A stretch of 41,977 bases of DNA from contig JAHCBA010000051.1 of assembly GCA_019634625.1 (NCBI GenBank), positions 1 to 41,977 on the forward strand, in the 5' to 3' direction. This stretch comes from Verrucomicrobiia bacterium (GTDB lineage: Bacteria > Verrucomicrobiota > Verrucomicrobiia > Limisphaerales > CAIMTB01). The notes under the pieces were generated by a model. The model ran no database searches, was not told the DNA's origin, and saw only the letters and a program-made list of their open reading frames with translations. Numbering within the stretch: the stretch's first letter is position 1; the number at the start of each line of letters is the position of its first letter. The translations under genes and the position numbers were made by a program. Positions 23,709 to 32,935 of the stretch are shown here, in pieces.

Positions 23709-24014
23709 ATGCGAACGACTGTGACCCTGGAACCCGATGTCGCCCGGCGACTGCGGGAAGTGAGCCGGATCGAGAAGCTGAGCTTTAAGGAGGCCATCAA
23801 CACCACCCTTCGCCGCGGCCTGGATCAGCGGTCCATCAAACCGAAATCGAAGCCTTTTCGAACGGCACCGGAGGATATGGGGATTCTTCCGCATGTGAAT
23901 TACGACAATGTCGGTGAGTTGCTGGCCCTCGAACGCGGCGCAACTCTGTGCTCGACCGACGCCGACTTTTCGCGCTTCGACGGTCTGCTCCGACTCAATC
24001 CGCTCAAGCCCTGA
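23709..24014 (+). CDS. Chimeric VapB-VapC remnant (RHH antitoxin fused to a PIN toxin tail)
   Basis: A 101-residue ORF. Residues 1-45 form a ribbon-helix-helix antitoxin domain (MRTTVTLEPDVARRLREVSR... KEAINTTLRRGL). Residues 46-72 look like the antitoxin tail that ends in NVGELL. Residues 73-101 (ALERGATLCSTDADFSRFDG and LLRLNPLKP) match the extreme C-terminus of VapC PIN-domain toxins, which carry a conserved STDADF acidic motif. The start of the toxin and its first catalytic acids are missing, so a deletion appears to have fused the two genes in frame. A residual DNA-binding function is possible; toxicity is not expected. Confidence 0.65.
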   Translation: MRTTVTLEPDVARRLREVSRIEKLSFKEAINTTLRRGLDQRSIKPKSKPFRTAPEDMGILPHVNYDNVGELLALERGATLCSTDADFSRFDGLLRLNPLKP

Positions 24015-24144
24015 CACGCCGCGAGGCGGAGGCGAGCCAGCCATTCTCAACCGGCGCGTCCCCCCTCCCGGACAGGCCACGGCCTTCCGCCCCCTCTCAC
24101 TCCTCTTCTGTCTCAAGTCGCCCATCGTCCTTCTCCGGCCCCAG

Positions 24145-24221
24145 ACCTCAGGTTTCAGGTCTCAGGCCTCAGGTCTCAGGCCTCAGGTCTCAGGCCTCAG
24201 GCCTCAGGTTTCAGGCCCCAG
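24145..24221. repeat. Heptamer tandem repeat array 2
   Basis: Eleven consecutive 7-bp units, nearly all G(T/C)(T/C)TCAG (GTTTCAG, GTCTCAG, GCCTCAG), fill the space just after the last ABC permease gene on the minus strand. The last units degrade to GCCCCAG and CCTTCAC. Confidence 0.75.
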
Positions 24222-24224
24222 CCT

Positions 24225-26657
24225 TCACTCCCCCCGCAACGCCTCCATGGGATCGACACGCGCCGCCCGCACCGCCGGCCACCAGCACGCCGCCACCGTG
24301 GCCGCAAGAAGCAGGATGGGCGGAACTGCCCAGGCCAGGGGATCCGCTGCCGTGACACCCACCAGCACCCCTCCCAGCGCCCGCGCCGCCGCCACCCCCG
24401 CAACCCCACCCAGTCCGAGTCCCAGCGCCGCCATCGTCAACCCCTGTCCCACAATCAACCGTCGGATGTCGCCCGGCCGTGCCCCAAGCGCCATGCGCAC
24501 CCCGATCTCGCGCCGGCGCTGCTGTGCGCCCTGCGCCATCACCGCGTAGGTCCCCAACCCCGCCAATCCAAGGGCGATCGCCCCCAGTGCCGTCAGCAGC
24601 ACCGCCGCCATCCGCGGCACCGCCAGCGCCGCCGCCATGTACTGCTCGTAACTCAGTCCGGCCACCGGACTGAGTTGCGGATCAATGGACACCGCCAACC
24701 GGTCCACCTCCCTACCCACCGCCCTCAACGAACCCCGCGCCCGCACCGCCAGGGTCAGCGTGCGATGCCCCATGGTTTCCGAAAGAACGTAAAGATACGG
24801 CTGCGGCGGCTCGTCCAGCGTCCGGTACTTCCCGGTCGCCACCACCCCAATGATCCGTGCGTCCCCCCCCCAAAGCCGGAACGTCAGCCCAACCGGATCC
24901 CTTCCGGGAAAATACCGGTTCGCGAACGCCCGGTTCACCACCACCGCCCGCATCTCCCCGCCGGCATCGTCATCCCGAAAGTCCCGCCCGGCCTCGATCG
25001 GAATCCGCAGGGTGCCGAAGTACCCCGGGGAGACCACCCCGCTGCGCGCGCTGATGCTTTCCCCCGGCCGGCGGACGTACCCCGGGATTTCGAACCCCGT
25101 CGTGGACCCGTCCTCGAATCCCAGCGGCAACCAGTCCACCAACCCCGCGGATTCCACACCCGGCAGCCGCGCCGCCTCCTCCCGAAGCCTTCGAAACAGC
25201 CCGTTCACCCAGGCGGCGTCCCCCGCATGCGGACTCACCCGGAACCCGGTGACCCACACCTGGGACGGATCCAACCCGACCTCAATCTGTCGGGCCTTCT
25301 GAAAACTGCGCACGCACAACCCCATCCCAAGCAGCACCACGCAGGCCAGCCCCACCTCGCCCACCACCAGACTCCGTCTCAACCACGCGCGGGACGCCGG
25401 CCCCACCTGCGCCCGCCCACCCGCCTTGAGCGTGTCGTGCAGATCCAGTCGCAGTGCCCGCAACGCAGGAACCAACCCAAAGCACAACCCGGCCCCCAAC
25501 GTGAGACCCGCGGTCGCCAGCAACGCCCATCCGTCAATCCGCAGATCGTAGGCGATCGGCAGGTAGGTGGCCGGCATCAGGCTCAACAACAATCCCTTCC
25601 CCAACCACGCCAACGCCACCCCGCCCGCTCCGCCCAGCACCGCCAGAACCAGGCTCTCGGTCAGAAACTGCCGCAGCAACCGGCCCGGCCCGGCTCCCAG
25701 CGCCGCGCGGACCGCAATCTCCGACTCGCGCCCCTGCGCCCGCGCCAGCAGCAGGTTCGCCACGTTCGCCGTCACCAGCGCCAGCAGCAGCACCGCCACC
25801 ACCGCCAGGGCCCGCAACAGCGGCAGAAACACCTCCTGCCCCCCCCACGGCGACCGCCACAGCGGCAGCACCGCAAGGGTGCTGTCCCGGTTCGAATTGG
25901 GATGCGCCTCGGCCAGCCGCTGCCCGATCGCCCCGGCCGCCGCCCGCGCCTCCCGAATCCCCACGCCCTCCTGCAACCGCCCCACCGTGTGCAACCACCG
26001 CCACCCGCGCGACTCCGTCCGCTGCCGCAGCACCTCCGGCGCCACATATCCCGACAGGGGAAACCAAAGCTGAAGATCCAGCCCGCCCATCGTCCCCCGA
26101 AACCCCGCCGGCGCCACCCCCACGATCGTCACCCGCCGGTCCTGAATCTCGATCGTCCGACCCACCACGTCCGCCGAACCCCCAAACCGGTTACGCCACA
26201 ATCGATGCCCGATCACCGCCACCCTCTCCGCCGCCCCGGCCTCATCCTCGCCCTCCACGAAGGCCCGTCCCAATACCGGCCGGACCCCCAGCACCTCGAA
26301 GAAATTGGCCTGGACCGCCTGACCCCAGACCCACTCGATCTCCCGCCCGATCCGCACCGGCATGGCGTCAATCTGCGATCCCGTGATGCCCGCAAACACG
26401 TTCGTCGCCTCCCTCAGACTCCCGATGTCGGCCAGCGACATCGTGTCGTTAACCCCCTGCGTCAGGTGCTGCGGCGCCAAAACCACCAGCCGATGGGCCG
26501 CCTCGGCCCCGGGAATCGCGTCCACCAGCGTCGCCCGAATCCACGAAAGAACCACCGTGTTCGCCCCAATCCCCACCGCCAGCGTGAAGGCCGCCACCCC
26601 CGCAAACCCCGGATTCCTCCCCAGTTGCCGAAAAGCCAGTCGAAGATCGTTGATCAT
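24225..26657 (-). CDS. ADOP-family ABC transporter permease 1 (MacB/FtsX-like)
   Basis: An 810-residue permease. It has the ADOP N-terminal tag MINDLRLAFRQLGRNPGFAG, a first membrane helix (~20-42), a MacB periplasmic core domain (~45-250), an FtsX domain (~285-400), a second periplasmic region and a second FtsX domain (~690-800), ending WWPAVRAARVDPMEALRGE. ADOP proteins are full-length duplicated permeases thought to work with MacB-type ATPases in tripartite efflux. It is the last intact gene of the minus-strand array, separated from permease 2 by the fragment at 27250-27304 and a small gene on the other strand. It may therefore have its own promoter. Confidence 0.88.
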   Translation of the reverse strand: MINDLRLAFRQLGRNPGFAGVAAFTLAVGIGANTVVLSWIRATLVDAIPGAEAAHRLVVLAPQHLTQGVNDTMSLADIGSLREATNVFAGITGSQIDAMPVRIGREIEWVWGQAVQANFFEVLGVRPVLGRAFVEGEDEAGAAERVAVIGHRLWRNRFGGSADVVGRTIEIQDRRVTIVGVAPAGFRGTMGGLDLQLWFPLSGYVAPEVLRQRTESRGWRWLHTVGRLQEGVGIREARAAAGAIGQRLAEAHPNSNRDSTLAVLPLWRSPWGGQEVFLPLLRALAVVAVLLLALVTANVANLLLARAQGRESEIAVRAALGAGPGRLLRQFLTESLVLAVLGGAGGVALAWLGKGLLLSLMPATYLPIAYDLRIDGWALLATAGLTLGAGLCFGLVPALRALRLDLHDTLKAGGRAQVGPASRAWLRRSLVVGEVGLACVVLLGMGLCVRSFQKARQIEVGLDPSQVWVTGFRVSPHAGDAAWVNGLFRRLREEAARLPGVESAGLVDWLPLGFEDGSTTGFEIPGYVRRPGESISARSGVVSPGYFGTLRIPIEAGRDFRDDDAGGEMRAVVVNRAFANRYFPGRDPVGLTFRLWGGDARIIGVVATGKYRTLDEPPQPYLYVLSETMGHRTLTLAVRARGSLRAVGREVDRLAVSIDPQLSPVAGLSYEQYMAAALAVPRMAAVLLTALGAIALGLAGLGTYAVMAQGAQQRRREIGVRMALGARPGDIRRLIVGQGLTMAALGLGLGGVAGVAAARALGGVLVGVTAADPLAWAVPPILLLAATVAACWWPAVRAARVDPMEALRGE

Positions 26658-26700
26658 AAGTCCCCAGAAGCGATGTGCACCGCGAAGTATGAGATCGTCG

Positions 26701-26785
26701 GAAGGGCCCCCCGCCCTTCGGAGAGCGGACAGCCCTGTCCGCTCGGACCCCGGCCCCGTCCCGCGACCCTTGGACAGGGCTGTCC
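26701..26785. repeat. Cluster of three short palindromes
   Basis: GAAGGGC pairs with GCCCTTC at 26701-26719. AGCGGACAGCCCTGTCCGCT is a 20-bp palindrome at 26724-26743. GGACAGGGCTGTCC at 26772-26785 is an inverted copy of the core of the second. They lie upstream of permease 1, a position for REP-like elements or terminators; there is no T-run. Confidence 0.55.
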
Positions 26786-26947
26786 GCGCCCGGTCCCGTG
26801 AATTGGGGATTGGGCATTCTCAGTGCAGCGGAGCCTGCTCCGCCTGCGGATCTCCTGGACGGGCACCCGGCACCCTGACGGACCGCCCGCGCCGCCTCCG
26901 AAGACGTTGATTATCCCCCCCGGCCGGCGCACGCTGTCCACAGATTC

Positions 26948-27187
26948 ATGAAAGTCAGCGATATCCGGAAACTCCGCGACCGGGCTCCGTTCCGCGCCTT
27001 CCAGATCCACCTCACCAACGGGGAAACGCTGCCGGTGCCGCATCCTGAGTACCTCGCCGTACCCCCCGCGGCGGAAGCCGACCTGTTCGTCGTCTGGGTG
27101 GGCTCGGACTGGAACCTCGTCGATGCGTCCCAGGTCGCACGGATGAGCCCGCTCGCCACCCGGACCCCCCGCCGTCCACCCCGCTGA
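26948..27187 (+). CDS. Small conserved hypothetical protein
   Basis: A 79-residue protein: MKVSDIRKLRDRAPFRAFQIHLTNGETLPVPHPEYLAVPP, then a hydrophobic strand DLFVVWVGSDWNLVDASQVARM. It resembles a widespread family of short bacterial proteins of unknown function that share the PFRPFxIHLxDGRxxxVxHPE pattern. It lies on the opposite strand within the ABC operon, between a permease fragment and permease 1, so it was probably inserted there. The Arg/Pro-rich tail (RTPRRPPR) may be an extension. No function is assigned. Confidence 0.65.
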   Translation: MKVSDIRKLRDRAPFRAFQIHLTNGETLPVPHPEYLAVPPAAEADLFVVWVGSDWNLVDASQVARMSPLATRTPRRPPR

Positions 27188-27249
27188 CCTTCCGGCGGAC
27201 CCCCACGCCTTCGGTCCAATCGCCAGCGCCTGAAAAAGGTTCATGGCCT

Positions 27250-27304
27250 TGTGTTCCATCGCACGCTTCCAGATCTGGCGCAGGGCGTGTTTCAAGTCGC
27301 TCAT
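27250..27304 (-). pseudogene. 5' fragment of another ADOP permease
   Basis: ATG 27304 begins MSDLKHALRQIWK, nearly identical to the start of permease 2 (MNDLKHALRQIRR). Homology then stops and no permease-like sequence follows. The fragment lies 13 bp after the permease 2 stop on the same strand. It indicates a further permease copy that was deleted except for its start. Confidence 0.65.
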
Positions 27305-27317
27305 GATGGGAAACACC

Positions 27318-29720
27318 TCACTCGGTTCTTAGCGCCTCCATGGGTTGGATGCGCGCGGCGCGGCGCGCGGGGAACCAGCAGGCAAGCGTTCCCACCGCCA
27401 GCATTAGGAACACAACGACCGTCAAGGTCATCGGATCCGCAGGCGATGTCTCGTGCAGGAGCGCACGCAGGAAGCCGGCACCATACAGACTCAGGCCTCC
27501 CCCCAGGACGATGCCGACCAGGACCGGCGCCAGTCCGCGCCGCAACATCACCAGCAGTATCGCTCTCCGCGTCGCGCCCAGGGCAATGCGCACCCCGACT
27601 TCGCGTGTCCGCCGGGCCACGTGATATCCCAGAACTCCGTACAGCCCGACACTGACCAGCATCAACCCGACAAGGGAACCAAGGCCGAGCACCCAGGAAC
27701 CCACGCGTTGGCGCACATACCCCACTGCAATCAGGTCCTCGTAGTCGGCCGCATAAGGACGGGCACCCCCGGGATCCGACTGTTGCACCCGTTGGGCGAG
27801 CATCGTGCGCAGGGGCGCTGTCTCGCGGGAGCTTCGAGCCACCAAAAAGCCGCCCCCACCGACCCGCCCCTGCCCTTCGTGCAGGTAAATCCCCGCGCCC
27901 GGTTTCTGGTTCACCTGCCAGTAGTAGGCGTCGGCCACGACCCCGATGACCTCGTACTCGCGCCCAAAGAAGCCGAGCCGGCGTCCAAGGGCCGACTGCT
28001 CGGGCCACAGCGCTTCGGCGAGAGACCGGTTCACCACCACCACGTCGGAGCCCTCCTCGATGTCCCGGGAACCAAAGTCCCGACCCGCCAGCACCGGAAT
28101 CTTCAGCGTGTCGAAGAACCCCGGCGACACGGCCCCGAAAAACGTGCCGGAAACGGAGCGCCGATTCTCCACCGCTGAAACGGAGGTGGCGGACGAACCG
28201 GGTCCGAGCGGCGGATGCGTGGCGATCGCCGCCGTCGCAACCCCCGGCATGTCGCGAACGGATGCCAGCAACTCCCGGCGGACGCGCCGGTGCTCGGCCT
28301 CCGAAATGGCAGTGTCCCTTTCCCAAAGCCCCACCACCACACACCGCTCGAAGTCGAACGTCAGCGGCAGGCTCCGCAGTTGTCCCAGGCTGCGCAGCAT
28401 CAATCCGCCGCCCACCAGAAGGACGACGCAGATCGCAACCTGCAACGCGACCAGGACGGACCTCGGATCGAACCCTCGGCGCCCGGGTCCCACACCGCCG
28501 TTGTCGTCCTTGATCGCGGTGTGGCAGGCCACGTCGCTCGTACGCCAGGCCGGGTAGAGGCCGCACACCCCCGCCACCGCCACCGCGGCCATCAGCGTGT
28601 AACCGATGACCCGCCCGTCGAGGGGGAGGGTGAGGTCGAGTGTGTCGAAACCGGGAATGCCCGATGCCACCCACGCGCTTGCCCGGGCTCCCCAGACGGC
28701 GAGAAGCAGCCCCAGCAGTCCGCCCGCCAGCGAGAGAAGTAGCGTCTCGGCCAGCATCTGCCGGACCAACCGCCCGCGTGACGCGCCCAGGGCAAGCCGC
28801 ACGGCCATCTCCCGGTGCCGGCCAATCCCCCGGCTCAGCAGCAGGCAGGCAAGATTCGCGCACGCCACGGCCACCACCAATCCAACCACCGCAAACAGGA
28901 ACATCGAAACCCGGCCGGCGGCTCCCCGGGCTTCGAACTCCGAGATCGAACCGCGTCCGCACGGCGACAGGCGAAGCCGTCGCTGATTCTCGATCATCCA
29001 CGCCTCGAGAAGTCCCGGTTCCAACGGCGCCAGCGATCCGAGGGCCGTCTCGACCCGCACCCCGGGCGCCATCCGACCGAAGACCTCCAGCCAGCGCCGG
29101 TCCCAATCCCGTGACCCGGCAGGAAGATGCGGTTCGGCCAGATCCATGGACAACCAGGCCGCCACCGGCGCCATCGCCCGCATCCCGCCGAATCCCGGCG
29201 CCGCCACCCCGACGATCGTGAAGGGCTCGCCATTGACGACCAGTGGCTGGCCGACGATGTCGGGGTCGGCGTCGAAGCGCGAACGCCACAACCGGTCGCC
29301 TATGACCACATGCGGTTCCCCGCGATCCGATCCGTCGAGCGTTCGACCCCATTGGGGCGGCGTACCCAGCAGGGCGAAGTAACCGTCGGACACAAACTCC
29401 ACATCGGCGCGTTCCTGCCCGTTCCCGGACCGTAGGAGTGCCGTCTGCCGGGAGAACGCAGCGAAGCCTTCGAACGCGCCGGATTCCTGTCGCAGCACTT
29501 CCAGGTTGTCCCGGGAGAACGCACTGCCCATGTGTGGAACTTCCAGAGCCACCAGCCGATCCGGATCCCGCACCGACGCGAGCGGACGCAACAACGCCGC
29601 GTCCACCAGACCGAAGACCACCGCGTTCGCGGCCAGACCCACCGCAAGAATCGAGATGGCGCCGAGCGAAAAGCCGGGGTTCCTCCGGATCTGGCGCAGG
29701 GCGTGTTTCAGATCGTTCAT
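27318..29720 (-). CDS. ADOP-family ABC transporter permease 2 (MacB/FtsX-like)
   Basis: An 800-residue permease with start MNDLKHALRQIRRNPGFSLG, first helix ~20-42, a large periplasmic domain (~45-250), FtsX-type helices (~265-400), a second periplasmic domain, and a closing FtsX block ending WFPARRAARIQPMEALRTE. Its sequence is clearly paralogous to permeases 1 and 3 but diverged in the periplasmic parts, so they may handle different substrates or assemble together. It starts 38 bp after permease 3. ATG 29720 is the first residue of the conserved tag. Confidence 0.88.
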   Translation of the reverse strand: MNDLKHALRQIRRNPGFSLGAISILAVGLAANAVVFGLVDAALLRPLASVRDPDRLVALEVPHMGSAFSRDNLEVLRQESGAFEGFAAFSRQTALLRSGNGQERADVEFVSDGYFALLGTPPQWGRTLDGSDRGEPHVVIGDRLWRSRFDADPDIVGQPLVVNGEPFTIVGVAAPGFGGMRAMAPVAAWLSMDLAEPHLPAGSRDWDRRWLEVFGRMAPGVRVETALGSLAPLEPGLLEAWMIENQRRLRLSPCGRGSISEFEARGAAGRVSMFLFAVVGLVVAVACANLACLLLSRGIGRHREMAVRLALGASRGRLVRQMLAETLLLSLAGGLLGLLLAVWGARASAWVASGIPGFDTLDLTLPLDGRVIGYTLMAAVAVAGVCGLYPAWRTSDVACHTAIKDDNGGVGPGRRGFDPRSVLVALQVAICVVLLVGGGLMLRSLGQLRSLPLTFDFERCVVVGLWERDTAISEAEHRRVRRELLASVRDMPGVATAAIATHPPLGPGSSATSVSAVENRRSVSGTFFGAVSPGFFDTLKIPVLAGRDFGSRDIEEGSDVVVVNRSLAEALWPEQSALGRRLGFFGREYEVIGVVADAYYWQVNQKPGAGIYLHEGQGRVGGGGFLVARSSRETAPLRTMLAQRVQQSDPGGARPYAADYEDLIAVGYVRQRVGSWVLGLGSLVGLMLVSVGLYGVLGYHVARRTREVGVRIALGATRRAILLVMLRRGLAPVLVGIVLGGGLSLYGAGFLRALLHETSPADPMTLTVVVFLMLAVGTLACWFPARRAARIQPMEALRTE

Positions 29721-29758
29721 GAGCTTCGATTCATGACAGTGGCTTCCGGAATCCTCCC

Positions 29759-32182
29759 CTACTCCGCTCGCAGCGCCTCCATCGGATGGACCCGCGCCGC
29801 CCGTCGCGCCGGAACCAGCAGGGCCACCAACCCGACGCCTCCCACCACCATCACCACCGCCCCGTACACCAGCGGACTGTTCACGAATTCATCACCGAAC
29901 ACCCCCTGCAGCGGACGCGTAATGAAAAACGCCGCCACCAACCCTCCCGCCAGCCCGATGCCGATCGGACGTGCCCCCTGCCGCAGGACCAGCCCCAGCA
30001 CCCCCGTCACCGTCGCCCCAAGCGCCATCCGGACACCAAACTCCCGCGTGCGCTGTCCGACCGAGTACGATGTCACGCCATACACGCCGACCGCGCCGAG
30101 AAACAGGGTGATGGCCGCAAAGATCCCTGCCATCACGCCCACGATGGTGAACCCGCGAACCTGGCGGGAGGTGTGCTCGGCAAGGGTCGCGATCGAATGC
30201 AACGGCTGGTCCGGATCGATCGACGCCACCGCGCGCCGCACCGGCCCCGCCAGGCCCGTCGCATCGCCTCGGGTCCGCACCAGGAGGTTGAGCCAGCCCC
30301 AGCCCATCTGCTCCTGCGCCAGATAGAACCCCGCCGCGTTCACGCTGGGCGGCGAGAAGAGACCCTGCATCTGAAGGTCCGGCACCACCCCCACCACGGT
30401 CACCCATTGCTCCTGGGTCTGATCCGACCGGAACCGCCTCCCCGCCGGCTCCTCGTCCGGCCAGAACTGCCTCGCAAACGACTCGTTCACCAGGCCGGTC
30501 CGTCCCTCGTTGCCCCTCTCCCGGGAGTCGAACAGCCGCCCCATCACGGGCGCCACCCCCAGAAGCCGGAAGTAATCGTTCGACACCACCTCCAGCCAGA
30601 CCCGCGGTTGCTCGTTCTCGTGGGCATAGACCCGGCCCTCGGGAACCACCCGGGTCCCGACGCCGGGATGAACCAGGTTGCGGCTGCTCACCGCGACCGC
30701 TTCCACCCCCGGTTCCCCCGCCAGCCGGTCCATCAGGTCCCGGTAGAACCGCGCCCGGTCGGCCGGCTCCGGATGGGTGGCATCGTGCAGTTCGATCCTC
30801 CCGCTCAACAGCCGCTCCGGCTCATACCCGAGATTCGCCTGCCGGGTCTGAAACACCGTCCAGCCCAGCACGCACGCCGCCACCAGAAGCATCGCCGAGA
30901 AGCCGACCTGCGCCGTGACCAGCCCCCTGGAAAACCGGCCCATGCCCAGACTCGAGGCCCCGCGACATTCGTCCTTCAGGGCGGCCTGAACGTCCACCCG
31001 GCCCGCCTGCCACGCAGGCACCAACCCGGCCGCGACCCCCGCCGCCATCGAGACCAGCGCGGCGATCCCCACCACCCGCAGATCCAGCCGGCACTCGAAC
31101 CAGCCGGGCACGTTCATCCGCTCGAACAGGTGCCGCTGCAACTGGTCCGCCCCGATCCACGCGATCAGCAACCCGCCCGCCGATCCCGCCAGGGCCAGCA
31201 CCACCGCCTCGATCAGCAACTGGCACGCCAGCCGCCATCGACCCGCCCCAATGGATGCCCGGACCGCCAGCTCCCGCGAACGTCGCGACGCCCGGGCCAG
31301 CAGCATGTTCGCCACGTTCACGCAGGCCAGCGCCAGGATGAATCCCGTCATCGCCAGCATCAGGTACAGAACCGGTTCGGTTCCGCCGCCCGCGTAGGCG
31401 TGCGCGAACTTCACCACGTTCAACCGTTCGTACCCGCGGTGGGTCTCGGGATACGCCTCCGCCAGTCGCGCCGCGATCCCGTTCAATTCCGCCCGGGCCG
31501 CCTCCAGCGAAATCCCACGACGCAAAATCCCCACCACCTCGACCCGCTGGAGACGCGACTCCCGCGGGTCCGTCGGCGCCGCCCGCAGGTTGGTCCACAA
31601 ACGTTGCTGGTTCGGAAACCGGAACCGCGCCGGCATCACCCCAATGACCGTTCCCATCTCCCCGTTCAACGTCAGCGGGCGCCCCACGATCGCCGGATCG
31701 CTGCCGAACTCTTCCACCCACAGTCCATGCGAGAGCACGATCCGCAGCGCCGCTCCCGGCCGGTCCTCCTCCTCGTCAAACCACCGCCCAAACTGCGGCG
31801 CCACGCCCAGCAGTCGCGTCAGATTCGCCGTCGCCTGGGCCCCGACATGGTGCGAGGCCACCCGGCCCGGCCCCGCCAGATTGAATCCCGCCTCGTCCAC
31901 GGCCGCCAGATCCCGCAACACGGTTTGCTGCTCCCGCAAGGCCAGGTAATCCCGCGTCGGCATCGTCTCCCATTCATGCGGATCCGCCGTCTGCGGATTC
32001 AGCCGCGACACATGAATCAACCGCTGCCCGTCCGGAATCGGAAACCCCCGCAGCAGGATGGCATCGATCAGGCTGAACTGCGTCGCCACCAGCCCGATCC
32101 CCAACGCCAGCGAAAATGCCGCCAACGCCGAGAACCCGGGCTGCCGCAACAACTGCCGGAATGCGAATCGGAGATCGTTCAT
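29759..32182 (-). CDS. ADOP-family ABC transporter permease 3 (MacB/FtsX-like)
   Basis: An 807-residue permease: MNDLRFAFRQLLRQPGFSAL tag, first helix, MacB-type periplasmic core with GTVIGVMPARFRFPNQQRLW, FtsX domain 1 (~275-400), second core (~430-650), FtsX domain 2 with GAVGVYGVTSYSVGQRTREFGVRMALGA, and the ending LVPARRAARVHPMEALRAE. It starts 9 bp after the stop of ATPase B, so the two are co-translated and likely partners in a MacB-like exporter with the HlyD protein. Confidence 0.9.
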   Translation of the reverse strand: MNDLRFAFRQLLRQPGFSALAAFSLALGIGLVATQFSLIDAILLRGFPIPDGQRLIHVSRLNPQTADPHEWETMPTRDYLALREQQTVLRDLAAVDEAGFNLAGPGRVASHHVGAQATANLTRLLGVAPQFGRWFDEEEDRPGAALRIVLSHGLWVEEFGSDPAIVGRPLTLNGEMGTVIGVMPARFRFPNQQRLWTNLRAAPTDPRESRLQRVEVVGILRRGISLEAARAELNGIAARLAEAYPETHRGYERLNVVKFAHAYAGGGTEPVLYLMLAMTGFILALACVNVANMLLARASRRSRELAVRASIGAGRWRLACQLLIEAVVLALAGSAGGLLIAWIGADQLQRHLFERMNVPGWFECRLDLRVVGIAALVSMAAGVAAGLVPAWQAGRVDVQAALKDECRGASSLGMGRFSRGLVTAQVGFSAMLLVAACVLGWTVFQTRQANLGYEPERLLSGRIELHDATHPEPADRARFYRDLMDRLAGEPGVEAVAVSSRNLVHPGVGTRVVPEGRVYAHENEQPRVWLEVVSNDYFRLLGVAPVMGRLFDSRERGNEGRTGLVNESFARQFWPDEEPAGRRFRSDQTQEQWVTVVGVVPDLQMQGLFSPPSVNAAGFYLAQEQMGWGWLNLLVRTRGDATGLAGPVRRAVASIDPDQPLHSIATLAEHTSRQVRGFTIVGVMAGIFAAITLFLGAVGVYGVTSYSVGQRTREFGVRMALGATVTGVLGLVLRQGARPIGIGLAGGLVAAFFITRPLQGVFGDEFVNSPLVYGAVVMVVGGVGLVALLVPARRAARVHPMEALRAE

Positions 32183-32191
32183 GGGCGAATT

Positions 32192-32854
32192 TCACACCTC
32201 CATCCATCCGTCCTTGAGCTTCACGATCTTCCCGCCGTACCGGGCCCATTCCGGATTGTGGGTGACCTGCACGATGGTGGTCCCCTCCTCGTTCAACCGC
32301 TTGAACAGATCCATGATCTCGCGTCCCTGATCCGTATGCAGATTTCCGGTGGGTTCGTCGGCGAGCAGCAGGGAGGGTTTCGCAATGATGGCTCTGGCAA
32401 TGGCCACCAACTGCTGCTGCCCGCCGCTCAATTGCGATGGAAACAGGTCCTTCTTCCCCACGATCCCAAACCGGTCCAGCGTGTCCCCCACCAGCGCTTC
32501 CCGCTCGGAACGCTTGAGGTCCCGGTAGGACAGCGGCAGATCGAGATTCTCCGCCACCGTCAGGTCGTCCAGCAGATGGAACTGCTGAAAGACAAACCCG
32601 ATGTGCCGCTTGTTGAGCGCCGCCCGCTCCCTGGCCTTGAGTTCCCCCACCGCCTGACCCTGGAACCGGTACTCGCCCTCATAGTCGCCGTCGAACATCC
32701 CCAGAATGCTCAGCAGCGTGGACTTCCCGGCTCCACTCGGCCCCATCAACGTCACAAACTCCCCCTCCCCGATGTCGAGGTCGATCCGGCGCAGCACATA
32801 ACTGAACCCGGCCCTGGTCTGATAACGCTTCTCGAGATTTCGTAGCTGGATCAT
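32192..32854 (-). CDS. MacB/LolD-type ABC transporter ATPase B
   Basis: A 220-residue ATPase that powers the adjacent permeases. It has Walker A GPSGAGKST (38-46), Q-loop FVFQQFHLL, ABC signature LSGGQQQLVAIARAI and Walker B LLLADEP, plus the H-loop VTHNPEWA. Two positions deviate: the signature has Leu instead of the usual Arg after LSGGQQQ, and the D-loop reads GNLHTDQG where GNLDS is usual. It lies between ATPase A (81 bp away) and permease 3. Family members energise MacB-like efflux or lipoprotein release. Confidence 0.9.
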   Translation of the reverse strand: MIQLRNLEKRYQTRAGFSYVLRRIDLDIGEGEFVTLMGPSGAGKSTLLSILGMFDGDYEGEYRFQGQAVGELKARERAALNKRHIGFVFQQFHLLDDLTVAENLDLPLSYRDLKRSEREALVGDTLDRFGIVGKKDLFPSQLSGGQQQLVAIARAIIAKPSLLLADEPTGNLHTDQGREIMDLFKRLNEEGTTIVQVTHNPEWARYGGKIVKLKDGWMEV

Positions 32855-32935
32855 GGGAAAAGGGAACCGTTCATTGGCAATCCACCGCGCCCCGTCCGGG
32901 TTGTCGTCCTTCCTTGATGCGGTCCCGCCGCCGCG

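Noticed and set aside
23574-24221. CRISPR array
   Set aside because: Units are 7 bp with no spacers and no cas genes nearby; these are simple tandem repeats.
29786-32845. 1019-codon plus-strand open frame across the permease 3 region
   Set aside because: It is a low-complexity Arg/Pro/His/Gln shadow of permease 3 and ATPase B, which have clear motifs.
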